Assembly: GCA_944384265.1 (NCBI GenBank)
Contig: CALWSR010000009.1
Location: forward strand, 1 to 64,000
From: an uncultured Clostridia bacterium
Lineage (GTDB): Bacteria > Bacillota > Clostridia > Lachnospirales > Anaerotignaceae
Reading direction: 5' to 3'
DNA: 64,000 nt
Part shown: piece by piece, positions 36,918 to 46,563 of the stretch
Layout: each line of letters opens with the position of its first letter
Numbering within the stretch: the stretch's first letter is position 1
The notes under the pieces: generated by a model
Told to the model about the DNA's origin: nothing
What the model saw: only the letters and a program-made list of their open reading frames with translations
Database searches by the model: none
Program-made: the position numbers and the translations under genes

Positions 36918-38693
36918 TTATCTTTTTTTTCTTTTTTGTTTTTTGGTGTGATGGGAGTGCTTTTGCACCTTTATATCTTCCTTTGGTGCCGGCTCCGTCT
37001 GATGCTTTTCTGTCGCCATCTTTTCTGTTTCCGCTTTTTCTGTTTCCGTTTTTTCTTGCAGAGGCTTTTCTGTATCAGCCCGTTCTGCCTCAGCCTCATT
37101 TTGCGGCAAACGGTTAAAAAGCTCTGCCAAATAGCGCAAGCCATAGGCATCCTCTTCTTTTAGCTGAAACATCTCAAAACGGAACTGCCAATTTCCATTT
37201 GCCACACTTGGGGTGTTCATACGATGGCTGCTGTCCAGACGCAGCACATCCTGCATGGGGAATATGGAAAACATGGCTGTGGAGCTCATGGCCAGACGAA
37301 TCAAATCCCATGCAATATTTTCCCCATTTATGTTCATATAACGGCGCACATGGTCTTTTTCATGCTCTGTGGCGGTACTATACCAGCCTATGGACGTATC
37401 ATTATCATGAGTTCCTGTATAAACAACAGTGTTTTGCTCATAATTATGTGGTAAATAATCATTTTTATTGTCATCGCCAAAAGCAAAATGAAGCACTCTC
37501 ATGCCGGGAAATGCTAATTTTTTTCTCAAATGGCGTACTTGGTCTGTAATAATACCCAAATCCTCTGCAATAATAGGCAGCTGGCCCAGCTCCTGCTCAA
37601 CAGCGGAAAAAAGCTTTTCTCCCGGCCCCTTTTTCCATTGTCCTTTTGTGGCATCTTTATCTGCAAAGGGTACTGCCCAATAGCTTTCAAAGCCTCTAAA
37701 GTGGTCAATGCGCAATATGTCTACCATGTTTAATGCAGCGCCTATTCTTTCAATCCACCATTTATATTTTGTTTTTTGATGATGCTCCCAGTCATAAAGG
37801 GGATTGCCCCAAAGCTGTCCCGTCTGGCTGAAATAATCCGGAGGAACTCCTGCCACCACTGTGGGATAGCCGTTTTCATCCAAATAGTAATTTTGGGGAT
37901 TTGCCCATGTATCTGCACTGTCATAGGCCACAAAAATGGGAATGTCCCCTATAATGCTAATCCCCTTTTCATTTGCATAGCTTTTTAAAGCACTCCACTG
38001 GCGGAAAAATTCAAACTGCAAAAATTTATGCCTGTCTATGGCAGAGGCCAATTTTCTTTTCCACTTTTCCAGTGCGCCAAACTCTCTTTTTACCAGCTCC
38101 TCAGGCCATGTACTCCATACAGCCCCAAAATAATAATCCTTTTGCACATTTGCAGCCAGCTTGGAGGCCGTTTTTTCTTCAAAGGCATAAAATTCGTTTG
38201 AAAATCCTGCCGCCTGTCTTTCTGCTATAAAATAATCCTTTAAGGATACAAAAAGAGCATAATCATCCAGCCAAGAGGCATTTTTTGTGCAAAACCTGTG
38301 AAAATCAGACTGGTCTGCTGTAAATGCCTTTTTTTGAAAACGGCGGTGCGCTTTTTCAAAAAGCCCCCTTTTAAAAGGAATCACATTGCCATAATCTGTT
38401 TTTTTGCAGGAAAAGCTGGGGGCATGATACAAATCTGCCTCCTCCAAATATCCCTTTTGGCAAAGTATCTCGGGGCTGATAAAAAGCGTATTGCCTGCAA
38501 ATGTGGAAAAGCTTTGATAAGGAGAATCTCCAAAGCTGGTGGGTCCCAAAGGCAGTACCTGCCAAAGACTTTGTCCCGATTTTTCCAAATAATCTATAAA
38601 TGTATATGCATTTGGGCCAAAATCGCCTATGCCAAATTTGCTGGGCAAACTAGAGGGATGAAGCAATATGCCGCTGCTACGTTGAAATTTCAT
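36918..38693 (-). CDS. malQ: 4-alpha-glucanotransferase with charged C-terminal tail
   Basis: 591 residues from ATG 38693 (AAGGGTGAT upstream). GH77 motifs are complete: SSGILLHPSSLPSKFGIGDF start, GDIPIFVAYDSAD, nucleophile region DILRIDHFRGFESYW, acid AEDLGII and GTHDNDTSIGW. It moves glucan chains between oligosaccharides in maltodextrin or glycogen use. The catalytic protein would end near residue 530, where LRYLAELFNRLPQ appears; about 60 further residues are Glu/Thr/Lys-rich repeats (variants of TEKAETEK) ending in HSHHTKKQKRKKR. This tail is not part of the family and probably arose by repeat expansion. No other glycogen genes are adjacent. Confidence 0.95.
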   Translation of the reverse strand: MKFQRSSGILLHPSSLPSKFGIGDFGPNAYTFIDYLEKSGQSLWQVLPLGPTSFGDSPYQSFSTFAGNTLFISPEILCQKGYLEEADLYHAPSFSCKKTDYGNVIPFKRGLFEKAHRRFQKKAFTADQSDFHRFCTKNASWLDDYALFVSLKDYFIAERQAAGFSNEFYAFEEKTASKLAANVQKDYYFGAVWSTWPEELVKREFGALEKWKRKLASAIDRHKFLQFEFFRQWSALKSYANEKGISIIGDIPIFVAYDSADTWANPQNYYLDENGYPTVVAGVPPDYFSQTGQLWGNPLYDWEHHQKTKYKWWIERIGAALNMVDILRIDHFRGFESYWAVPFADKDATKGQWKKGPGEKLFSAVEQELGQLPIIAEDLGIITDQVRHLRKKLAFPGMRVLHFAFGDDNKNDYLPHNYEQNTVVYTGTHDNDTSIGWYSTATEHEKDHVRRYMNINGENIAWDLIRLAMSSTAMFSIFPMQDVLRLDSSHRMNTPSVANGNWQFRFEMFQLKEEDAYGLRYLAELFNRLPQNEAEAERADTEKPLQEKTETEKAETEKMATEKHQTEPAPKEDIKVQKHSHHTKKQKRKKR

Positions 38694-38897
38694 AAATATC
38701 ACCCTTTCTCTTTTGAATTTGTTTGACAATTTATATTTCTATTATATCGAAAAAAGAACGGTTTTACCACACCTTTATTTGACAAAATTCCATTTCAAAA
38801 TGGCTGTTTTTTGTTCTTTTGGGAAATTTATTATTGCATGAAAATTTTTTTAATACAAAAAATAAGTGTGCAACAATGAAATCAAAGGAGGATTTCC

Positions 38898-39287
38898 ATG
38901 AAAAAAACAATCTTTTTTACAATAGGAACTCTTTTTGCACTGATGATTACCGTCACAGGCTGTGGGGAAAATGTATCCAACAATTTAGGCGGTGCTACCA
39001 GAGGCAGCAGCAGCACCTATGACCATAATTATGGGAACAATCCAGTAAAAGCCGAGGGCGAGGATATTTTAAACGACATGGGCTGGAACAACGGCATGGG
39101 TGCCGGATATTGGGATTATTATGGCATTACAGACGGCATTTCCAATACCACTGCCATGAGAAACGGCATGACAGGCACCTATACAACCCCTAACACTGCC
39201 ACAGACGGCACAATGCAGCACAACAATACAACAGGTACTGTCAATGGCAAAAACAGCAATTTAGACAGTGCTTCTATTGCAGATTAA
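38898..39287 (+). CDS. Small Asn/Thr/Gly-rich lipoprotein
   Basis: 129 residues. The signal peptide ends with lipobox VTGC, so the protein is anchored on the cell surface. The mature part is low-complexity and rich in Asn, Gly, Thr and Met (WNNGMGAGYWDYYGITDGIS, then TTPNTATDGTMQHNN). No domain recognised. The start follows AAAGGAGG. The stop codon lies in the first unit of a 14-bp tandem repeat (39276-39331), so the C-terminus could change by slippage. Confidence 0.7.
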   Translation: MKKTIFFTIGTLFALMITVTGCGENVSNNLGGATRGSSSTYDHNYGNNPVKAEGEDILNDMGWNNGMGAGYWDYYGITDGISNTTAMRNGMTGTYTTPNTATDGTMQHNNTTGTVNGKNSNLDSASIAD

Positions 39288-39331
39288 GTATTACAGATTA
39301 AGTATTGCAGATTAAACATTGCAGATTGATA
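39276..39331. repeat. 14-bp tandem repeat spanning a stop codon
   Basis: Four units of ATTGCAGATTAAGT with few changes. The first unit encodes the last residues and TAA stop of the lipoprotein gene. Confidence 0.85.
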
Positions 39332-39363
39332 AAAAACAAAAACCATAACAAGCATTTGTTGTG

Positions 39364-39398
39364 AAAAAAGGCATCGGCTTTTGCTGTATGCCTTTTTT
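39364..39398 (+). terminator. Intrinsic terminator of the lipoprotein gene
   Basis: AAAAAAGGCAT / ATGCCTTTTTT stem with a 13-base loop. Confidence 0.82.
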
Positions 39399-39428
39399 GC
39401 GCTGAAGGCATTGAAAAATAGCAAAAGC

Positions 39429-39530
39429 ATTACAGCTTCTCTCTCATTACAGCTTCTTTCTCATTGCAGCTTCTCTCTCATTACAGCTTCTCTCTCATTA
39501 CAGCTTCTCTCTCATTACAGCTTCTCTCTA
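39429..39530. repeat. 17-bp tandem repeat, six units
   Basis: Six consecutive units of ATTACAGCTTCTCTCTC with two or three substitutions, 102 bp in all. It lies downstream of a terminator in a gene-free region, so it is a non-coding minisatellite. Confidence 0.9.
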
Positions 39531-40091
39531 AGGCACAAAATCCCTGCTGTATATTTAAAAAAATTTATTTGACAAAATATTCCTTTGACAGCGGCAAACC
39601 ATAACAATGATTTATCATCATTTTTCAACACAATAGAAATCAAAAACAATCCTTTTTGATTTTCCATAGCTTAGGAAGCTTTTTTACACAATTTCATGCC
39701 CTTTCCATTTTTAAGCACAAAATGACTCCTTTTCCATTTTCTATGACACAGCCCTTGACAAAAATACATTGGTCAAACTAAAAATCACATCCAATTCCTT
39801 TTTCTTTTTATAAGCTGATTTGTCATCATTTTTACATCATGCCACTGTTTTTCATTTTATTTTTGCTTTGCGCCATACAAAATAGATTGCCATTGGAGGC
39901 TTTTTTTGATTTCATACAAATTCATTTGTATCTGTTAAAAATGCTCTTTTTAATTGGGTGGTCATTTTTATCAAAAAAGCCTTTTAAAAGTTACCATTTT
40001 CCAATGTTGGCATCATATCCTTCTGTTATATTGCTCCATTTTCAACCCATACCATGAACAAAATGGCAGGCTTTTTTTCTCAATGACTTAC
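39531..40091. other. Gene-free region
   Basis: AT-rich DNA without a supported gene. Hydrophobic frames (for example at 39839-40057) have no ribosome site. Confidence 0.4.
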
Positions 40092-40116
40092 AAAAAGAGA
40101 AACAGCTTCCTTTCTC

Positions 40117-40309
40117 AGACTGTATCAAAACTAGATTTTACAAGGGGCAGAAGGGGTTGAAAAACGAAGGGGCTTCCAACTGAAATCCCCGGTGGGAATT
40201 TGCTTTTGACAGGAAAAAACAGGCGTTTCAAGGCTTTTATTCCACAAAACTTCTGTTTTATACTTCTGTCTACACGTCAAAGACTTGTATGAAATCTTTG
40301 ACACACTGA
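40117..40309 (+). repeat. Dispersed structured repeat, copy 2
   Basis: 193 bp from AGACTGTATCAAAACTAGAT to CTTTGACACACTGA. It lacks the terminal hairpin seen in copies 1 and 3 but keeps GTCAAAGA / TCTTTGAC. It is flanked by an imperfect duplication of about 25 bp (40092-40116 AAAAAGAGAAACAGCTTCCT..., and 40310-40334 AAAAGAAAAACAAGTTCCTT...). The left copy contains GAGAAA / TTTCTC arms. Confidence 0.8.
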
Positions 40310-40334
40310 AAAAGAAAAACAAGTTCCTTTTTTA

Positions 40335-40602
40335 TTTTCATTCTTTGTAGCAAAAATATAGCCAATCCATATCATATATGCTAAAATAATGTCAGCAAAA
40401 ATGGGGCTATATTATATTTTTATAAAAATTGATATGATATTGTAAATGTAAATTTTTAATATAAACCAAAGGAATTGGTGTTACAAAGCAATTTCCCGTG
40501 TATTGCCCCGCTATGACAGCATAAAAATACAGAAGGCTTTTTATTACTGTTTCATAGCTTTCCCTTTTCTATGAAAGCCAAAAAAGTATAAGGAGGAGAA
40601 CC
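40335..40602. other. Upstream region of the DUF554 gene
   Basis: About 270 bp that should contain the promoter of the downstream gene. I could not match a known riboswitch. Confidence 0.35.
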
Positions 40603-41292
40603 ATGCTCGGAACCATTACAAACTGTGGTACCATACTGGCAGGAAGCATCATTGGAGCCACACTGCACAAGGGTATCAAAGAAGAATATCAACAAACTAT
40701 GATGAATGGCCTTGGCTTGGCGGCACTGGCATTAGGCATTGGAAACTTTGCAAAGGCCATGCCAAACAGCCAATATCCTGTGCTGTTTATATTCAGCATG
40801 GCAGCAGGGGGACTCATTGGCGCCATACTGGATTTGGATACAAAATTTCAAAATATTGCAAAAAAAGTGTCAAAAGGCAATTTGGCACAGGGCTTAACAA
40901 CGGCTATCCTTTTGTTTTGTGTTGGCACACTGTCCATACTGGGGCCTATTGAAAGTGCTTTAAAGGGAGATAACACCCTTTTATTTACAAATGCTATGCT
41001 AGACGGCGTCACCTCCATGGTGCTTGCCTCCAATTTCGGCATTGGCATTGCCCTTTCGGCAGGCATATTGTTTTTATGGCAGGGCAGCATTTATATGCTG
41101 GCACAATATATCGGGGCATTTATCACACAGGATTTGATGACGGAAATTTCCATTGTGGGGGGCATTTTAATCGTAAGCTCTGCACTGGGCATATTAAACA
41201 TTAAAAGCATCAAAACATTAAATTTGCTGCCTGCTCTTTTGATTCCTGCTGTTTACATGGCCATTGTATCTGTGCTGCACATTGGAGCATAA
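40603..41292 (+). CDS. DUF554 membrane protein
   Basis: 229 residues with six or seven membrane segments. The start MLGTITNCGTILAGSIIGA and the internal FCVGTLSILGPIESAL and FTNAMLDGVTSMVLASNFG segments are typical DUF554 (YdfK/YqgA type). Function is unknown; a transport role is assumed in the family. The gene stands alone behind an AAGGAGGAG site. Confidence 0.92.
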   Translation: MLGTITNCGTILAGSIIGATLHKGIKEEYQQTMMNGLGLAALALGIGNFAKAMPNSQYPVLFIFSMAAGGLIGAILDLDTKFQNIAKKVSKGNLAQGLTTAILLFCVGTLSILGPIESALKGDNTLLFTNAMLDGVTSMVLASNFGIGIALSAGILFLWQGSIYMLAQYIGAFITQDLMTEISIVGGILIVSSALGILNIKSIKTLNLLPALLIPAVYMAIVSVLHIGA

Positions 41293-41545
41293 TACCTTTT
41301 TGTGAAAATATTCACATTTTTTTATGATACATGATATTTTATCAAATTGATAGTATAAAATTTTGTACATTTTTGTAAAATATTGTTTATTTCTTTGGAT
41401 ATGACAAAAATATCTTATATATTTTTTGTGCAAATTCCTTTTCTCTATTGCAGTCAAACCATGTTTCTTATATAATTTAATAAAAGAGAAAATGACTCTT
41501 TCAAACAGTAAATTTTATATTGTCAAACAGTAAGGAGAGAAAGCT

Positions 41546-41998
41546 ATGACTGCTAAAACACATGGTTACATTACAAAAGAAATCGAGCTGGAACAAATTT
41601 ATCAGTTTATATTAAAATGGTTTGACCCTGCTGCCAGAGTCAACCGATATGAAAATAAAAACGGTGAAAACAACGAAATGGCTGTTTATTTCACATACAA
41701 AGGAGAAGAACGCCGTTTATTTGCCATTGTTTATAAAAGCACAAAGTTTTCTAAAACAGGCCAAAAAGAAAGACAAATCTTTTTGGATTTGGGATATTGG
41801 GGTTATAGTGTGGAAATTATGAAGTCCATCATTTCCAATTTCTCCGGATATTTGGATGAAAATGACTGTGATGAAGAAGAAGCCTATTATATTGAAGAGC
41901 ATCCCGAGGGTATTATGCCAAATATCATCAAAATCACAAGAGCTGAGTTAAACAAAAGAATGGGCGGAACCGTAGTCATCATTGACGAAAATCCATAA
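41546..41998 (+). CDS. Conserved hypothetical protein
   Basis: 150 residues, soluble, behind AAGGAGAG. A mixed alpha/beta N-terminal part (EIELEQIYQFILKWFDPAAR) is followed by strands (NEMAVYFTYKGEERRLFAIV) and a very acidic segment (DENDCDEEEAYYIEEHPEG). I do not recognise the family. It has its own long terminator and is probably monocistronic. Confidence 0.65.
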   Translation: MTAKTHGYITKEIELEQIYQFILKWFDPAARVNRYENKNGENNEMAVYFTYKGEERRLFAIVYKSTKFSKTGQKERQIFLDLGYWGYSVEIMKSIISNFSGYLDENDCDEEEAYYIEEHPEGIMPNIIKITRAELNKRMGGTVVIIDENP

Positions 41999-42058
41999 TC
42001 AAAATGTTTTTTTAAAAATCCCACATTACATCACTGTTTTACACAATAAAATTACAAT

Positions 42059-42114
42059 ACCTATCAGAAAATCAAAAAAGCACAGCTTCTTTTTATTTGA
42101 TTTTTCTGATAGGT
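42059..42114. terminator. Long-stem intrinsic terminator
   Basis: ACCTATCAGAAAATCAAA pairs with TTTGATTTTTCTGATAGGT, followed by TTTTTT; it ends the transcript of the preceding gene. Confidence 0.82.
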
Positions 42115-43627
42115 TTTTTCTATTTTCATATAAAAAAATGGAGAATAACAAAAAATAGTGTGTAAAAAACCAGTGCCAAAAATTTCCGGTGCTGATAGCA
42201 ATACAAAAGATATTACCATTTTTTATAGGTGATTGCTGTAAAAGCCACAGCATCGCTGTGATATTTTTTTAGTGTTTTTGTTTTTTGGCCTCATAGGGCT
42301 ATAAGCATAAAAACCGCCTTTGCATCCTTTTCAGTATTTTTACTGCAAAAAATCAGTTATGATTTACCGATTTTTGTCCCATTTTCTTTTCTCATGCTTG
42401 TTCCCATACAGGCACAGCCCTTTTGTATACCTGGCTCAGTGTTGTTTTCTCTATTTATTCCATTATGGTTTTATTTTTGTTATTTATGGGTATATCAATA
42501 TTGCAGCAGCTTTTTTGGGCTTAAAAGCCGTATGTCTATGCTTTATCATCCTTCCCTCGTTGGATGTTAAGCTGTGTGTTATATTTGTCATTCAATTTTA
42601 TGCAAATATATATCTTACGGATGTGTTACGTTAATATGAAAAAGGAAATACAAAAATACAGATTAAAAATACAACAAAAAAGAAGCTGCCTTCAGAAGCT
42701 TTTTAGAAGAAAAACCAGTGTTTTCGTTGTTCCTCTGTATAGGAAACACCAGCAACAGAAGCAGGTGTAAAATTGGATAAAGAAGAATGGTTGTGTATAA
42801 AATTGTAGTAAAACAATAAATTTGTAATGCAATCTAAAGCAGAGGCAAAGGAATGAAATCCTATTTTACAAAATGAGGTGTACCTGTACTATGGTACTTA
42901 TAAATATACTCTTATCCATGTTGTCCATTCCCCTGTTGTTTTTGGCTATGTTTTGCTTTACAATAGTGTGGTCTGTTTTCCAATAGCAGTGAAAAAGGGC
43001 AGCTCTATTTTGTTATGCTTCTCCTATTTGTATGGGTTATATTTTCCTTTTCAAGTCTGATTTTCACTCTCATTGGCTGCCAGACTTCTCTTTATGCTTT
43101 AGCTTTCTCCTGTCTATGGCTTTGGCTCGCCTATATTCTCTCCTTCTTTTACAAACAGACATCAAAAAGAAAGCAGACAGCATTGATTAAAATAGCCATT
43201 CTGCGGCTTTCACATAAAATAGAAAGCCATAAAGCATTGGTTCTTCACCACTCCAAGCCCATACTGTGGCTTTTCCATTTCAGACATTTTGGATGGTACC
43301 ATGCTTTCCTTTCATTTTTAGAGTCTTGGACACATTTGTAAAGCCCTCAATTTCTTTGTTTGCTTTTTAGAGCAATACCATTTTTCTCTCTGCAATGCCA
43401 TATTCTTTTTCATACAAATCCTATACAAAATGGTGCGGCTGCTTTGCCGCTCATACAGTCCCTTTTTAAATGCCATAGCGCAAAATATGCTCCATATCTG
43501 TTTTTATTTATGACATCTCTTTTACACTGCAAACATAACAATGGCCTTTACCATACTCATTTTATAGAAACGCTTTTTTTCATTGCCAAAATCCCCTCAG
43601 TCTATCAAAATTTGATGCATAAAAATC
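42115..43627. other. Large gene-poor region with hydrophobic frame fragments
   Basis: About 1.5 kb. Several short plus-strand hydrophobic frames occur (42320-42634, 42899-43010 in pieces, 43015-43341) but none has a clear ribosome site, and they are separated by stops and frame changes. The stretch 42899-43341 could be a decayed small membrane protein (two or three apolar segments followed by a basic KQTSKRKQTALIK-like part). I find no repeat copy or RNA motif. Confidence 0.35.
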
Positions 43628-43662
43628 AAAAGGCCTCAGCATAATCACTGCCAAGGCCTTTT
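43628..43662. terminator. Intrinsic terminator downstream of a minus-strand gene
   Basis: AAAAGGCCT / AGGCCTTTT stem, 7 bp from the stop at 43669; usable from both sides. Confidence 0.82.
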
Positions 43663-43668
43663 TCATAA

Positions 43669-44121
43669 TTATTTTTTTTCCTGAAGCTCTTTCATTTTCA
43701 AGCTCATTTTTTCGCTGAATGTTTTCTTTTTCTTGTTTGCCAAATTGGTTCCCTGTATTTTTACAATATAAATACCTGCCAATTCCACCTTTACATTTTT
43801 TTTCACAGGCAAAATTTCAAAAACAGATTTGTCACACATCAAATTGACAATCTGAGGCCCCACCTTTGCCTTTACCAAAGGCATTTTTCTCATTTTTGAT
43901 GTTTTGGGCATTTGGTCATATACAGCCCTTGTCACATTAGAGGGCGTGGGCTTTTCCATTTTTTTATCAATGACAAAAATTTGTGTGGCAATTTTATTTT
44001 GTTGAATAAAATCCTGGGCCTGTGTCACTCTTTTCATATTTTTGCGGTTAAAATAATAAACCAGACCAAGTGCCACAGCAAGCACAATAAGCACAATAAA
44101 TAATACATCCAATAACTGCAC
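43669..44121 (-). CDS. Membrane-anchored hypothetical protein
   Basis: 150 residues. One N-terminal membrane segment (LLDVLFIVLIVLAVALGLVYYF) is followed by a basic soluble domain (KKMEKPTPSNVTRAVYDQMP ... PVKKNVKVELAGIYIVKIQG) and a very basic end (KKKKTFSEKMSLKMKELQEKK). The family is conserved in Clostridia but has no function I can name. It is divergent from the cardiolipin synthase gene. Confidence 0.65.
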   Translation of the reverse strand: MQLLDVLFIVLIVLAVALGLVYYFNRKNMKRVTQAQDFIQQNKIATQIFVIDKKMEKPTPSNVTRAVYDQMPKTSKMRKMPLVKAKVGPQIVNLMCDKSVFEILPVKKNVKVELAGIYIVKIQGTNLANKKKKTFSEKMSLKMKELQEKK

Positions 44122-44319
44122 TACATTTCCTCCTCTTTCTCTGCTTTTTACTGCATGGCAGTTGTTTCTATTTTAGCACTGTTTTTGTTTTTAGGAAATA
44201 GAAAATAAAAAAAATTTCTCTTTATTTTATATTGTTGCAAAAAAAGAGGAAAAAATGAAAAAAATACGTTATAATAAATGATGTATGAACTTTTATTTTT
44301 AGGAAATAGAGGTGATGAT

Positions 44320-45786
44320 ATGACATTTTTAGATTTTTTGCCTTTTTTGGTAATTGCCGTTTTTGTTTCCAATGTGATACTGGCAGGCTTTGTGGTGTTT
44401 TTTGAAAGAAGAAATCCTGCCAGCAGCTGGGCATGGCTGCTTGTGCTTTTTTTTATCCCTCTTTTCGGTTTTATCATATATATGGTATTTGGCAGAAACA
44501 GTAAAAGAGAAAAAATGTTTATTGAAAAAGAACGATATGATAATGAGGTATATTATCGGTATTTGTTTTTTAAGGATTATGCTTTAGACCAGGTGCGTCT
44601 GCAAAAAAAAATCATATCCAAAAAGCAGTCTTCTATTGTAAAAGAAAATTTGGATGATTTGGTGTTTTTGCACATCAATGCCGGCAGCTGGGTCACCACA
44701 AATAATACCATAAAGCATTTTATAGATGGTCAGAGCAAATTTGATGCCCTAATAGAAGACATACGCAATGCCAAAAAATTTATACACATGGAATACTACA
44801 TTCTCAGAGGAGATACATTGGGCAAAAAAATCGTTCATGAGCTGGCATTGAAGGCAAAAGAAGGCGTTGAGGTACGCCTGTTATATGACGGCATGGGCTG
44901 CGCCCGTCTTCCCCGTTGTTTTTTTGAGGAGCTGGAAAAAAACGGAGGACATACAGCCCCATTTCTGCCCCGTTTTTTAATCCGTCTCAACTATCGAGAC
45001 CACAGAAAGCTCTGTATCATAGACGGAGAAATCGGCTACATTGGCGGCTTTAACATCGGCAATGAATATTTGGGCATTGTCAAAAGATATGGCCCTTGGA
45101 GAGACACCCATTTAAAAATACAGGGAGATGCCGTGGACCAATTACAAATTCGATTTATGATGGACTGGAATTTTACAGCCTCTGATGCTACCATTGCTTT
45201 AAAAGAAAAGTATTTTCCCCAAAGGGAACAGACAGAGGGCATCAAAATGCAGATTGTTTCCAGCGGGCCGGACACAGTTTGGAAAAATATTTGGAATGGC
45301 TATTTTAAAATGATAACAGAGGCAGAAAAGCATATTTATATCGAAACCCCCTATTTTGTTCCGGACGACGGCATATTGGAGGCTCTGCGGGTTGCAGCTC
45401 TTTCCGGCATTGATGTACGCATCATCATTCCGGGAAATCCTGACCACTTTTTTGTTTACTGGGCAAGTATGTCCTATCTGGGTGAGCTGTTGGATGCAGG
45501 TGTGCGCTGTTATCAGTACGAAAAGGGCTTTATACACGCAAAAGCAGTATTTATAGACGGAGAAATCTGCTCCATTGGCACAGCAAATATGGATATACGC
45601 AGCTTTGATTTAAACTTTGAGGTCAATGCCTTTTTGTATGATAAACAAACCACGAAAATGCTGGAAGAGGATTTTTTAAACGACTTAAAAAATTGTGTAG
45701 AAATCACCAAGGAATGGTATGTAAAACGAAAATGGTGGTTCCGTGTAAAGGAATCTGTTTCTCGTTTGATTTCTCCCATGCTATAA
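44320..45786 (+). CDS. cls: Cardiolipin synthase
   Basis: 488 residues from ATG 44320 (GAGGTGAT upstream). Two N-terminal membrane segments (PLDN-type, with FERRNPASSWAWLLVL), then two phospholipase-D motifs: HRKLCIIDGEIGYIGG and HAKAVFIDGEICSIGTAN. It joins two phosphatidylglycerols to cardiolipin at the membrane. It is 21 bp upstream of an acyl-ACP thioesterase, so the two lipid genes are probably one operon. Confidence 0.95.
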   Translation: MTFLDFLPFLVIAVFVSNVILAGFVVFFERRNPASSWAWLLVLFFIPLFGFIIYMVFGRNSKREKMFIEKERYDNEVYYRYLFFKDYALDQVRLQKKIISKKQSSIVKENLDDLVFLHINAGSWVTTNNTIKHFIDGQSKFDALIEDIRNAKKFIHMEYYILRGDTLGKKIVHELALKAKEGVEVRLLYDGMGCARLPRCFFEELEKNGGHTAPFLPRFLIRLNYRDHRKLCIIDGEIGYIGGFNIGNEYLGIVKRYGPWRDTHLKIQGDAVDQLQIRFMMDWNFTASDATIALKEKYFPQREQTEGIKMQIVSSGPDTVWKNIWNGYFKMITEAEKHIYIETPYFVPDDGILEALRVAALSGIDVRIIIPGNPDHFFVYWASMSYLGELLDAGVRCYQYEKGFIHAKAVFIDGEICSIGTANMDIRSFDLNFEVNAFLYDKQTTKMLEEDFLNDLKNCVEITKEWYVKRKWWFRVKESVSRLISPML

Positions 45787-45807
45787 TCATTGATAAGGAG
45801 ATGCATC

Positions 45808-46563
45808 ATGGAAAAAAGCTATACAGAACAGCAACAAATCAGTTATTTTGAAGTAGACGGCAATTTATATCTCACTGCCTCTGCACTGGTGTTTCATTTG
45901 CAGGACACTGCCATACGCCATTCTGACAGTCTGGGCTATACGCTGGATTATATGGCACAAAAACGCCGGGGCTGGGCAGTTGTCAACTGGCATATCATCA
46001 TAGAACGTATGCCAAAGTGCGGCGAAACCATAAAGCTTGTCACATGGAGCAGCAAATGCCGCCGTATGCAGGCAGAGCGTTCTTATTTGATTTATGATTC
46101 CTCAGACAACATTTGTGCAAAAATTGCCTCCCGTTGGATATTTATGGATTTGGAGGAGAGAAAACCCACAGCCATAGGGGAGGAAATGGAGCAACGCTAT
46201 GGCAGTACTCCGGCTGCTGCCATAGAAAATGAAAAATACAGTATGCCAAAGCTGCAGCAGCAAGATACTGTCACAGAAAGAACATTTATTGTCACACGGC
46301 GGGATACAGACAACAATGGCCATACAAACAATGTCAAATACATTGAATGGGCCATAGACGATGTGCCTGATGATATTTACAATACCATGACCATTTGCGA
46401 CATTGCTGTTGTATACAGAAAGGAATGCTACAAGGGAGATGCCGTTACATCAAAATGCTGTGTACGCACACTGGAAAACGGCAGAAAAGAAGTCATTTCC
46501 TTTTTTGAAGACGGTAAGGGTGAAGGTATTTTGTTTGCCGAGGTAGTAACCCAGTGGAAATAG
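45808..46563 (+). CDS. Acyl-ACP thioesterase
   Basis: 251 residues from ATG 45808, behind AAGGAG. Two hotdog domains; the N-terminal one has the long-helix segment FHLQDTAIRHSDSLGYTLDY and a WHI...ERMP motif, and the C-terminal one carries the catalytic Asn/His region DTDNNGHTNNVKYIEW. Bacterial FatA/FatB-like enzymes release fatty acids from acyl carrier protein. It is cotranscribed with cls. The last 71 bp overlap the end of the membrane-protein gene on the other strand. Confidence 0.92.
   Translation: MEKSYTEQQQISYFEVDGNLYLTASALVFHLQDTAIRHSDSLGYTLDYMAQKRRGWAVVNWHIIIERMPKCGETIKLVTWSSKCRRMQAERSYLIYDSSDNICAKIASRWIFMDLEERKPTAIGEEMEQRYGSTPAAAIENEKYSMPKLQQQDTVTERTFIVTRRDTDNNGHTNNVKYIEWAIDDVPDDIYNTMTICDIAVVYRKECYKGDAVTSKCCVRTLENGRKEVISFFEDGKGEGILFAEVVTQWK

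Noticed and set aside
42320..42770. Possible decayed AgrB-like peptide-processing protein
   Set aside because: Hydrophobic segments and a basic end suggested it, but no diagnostic residues could be found.
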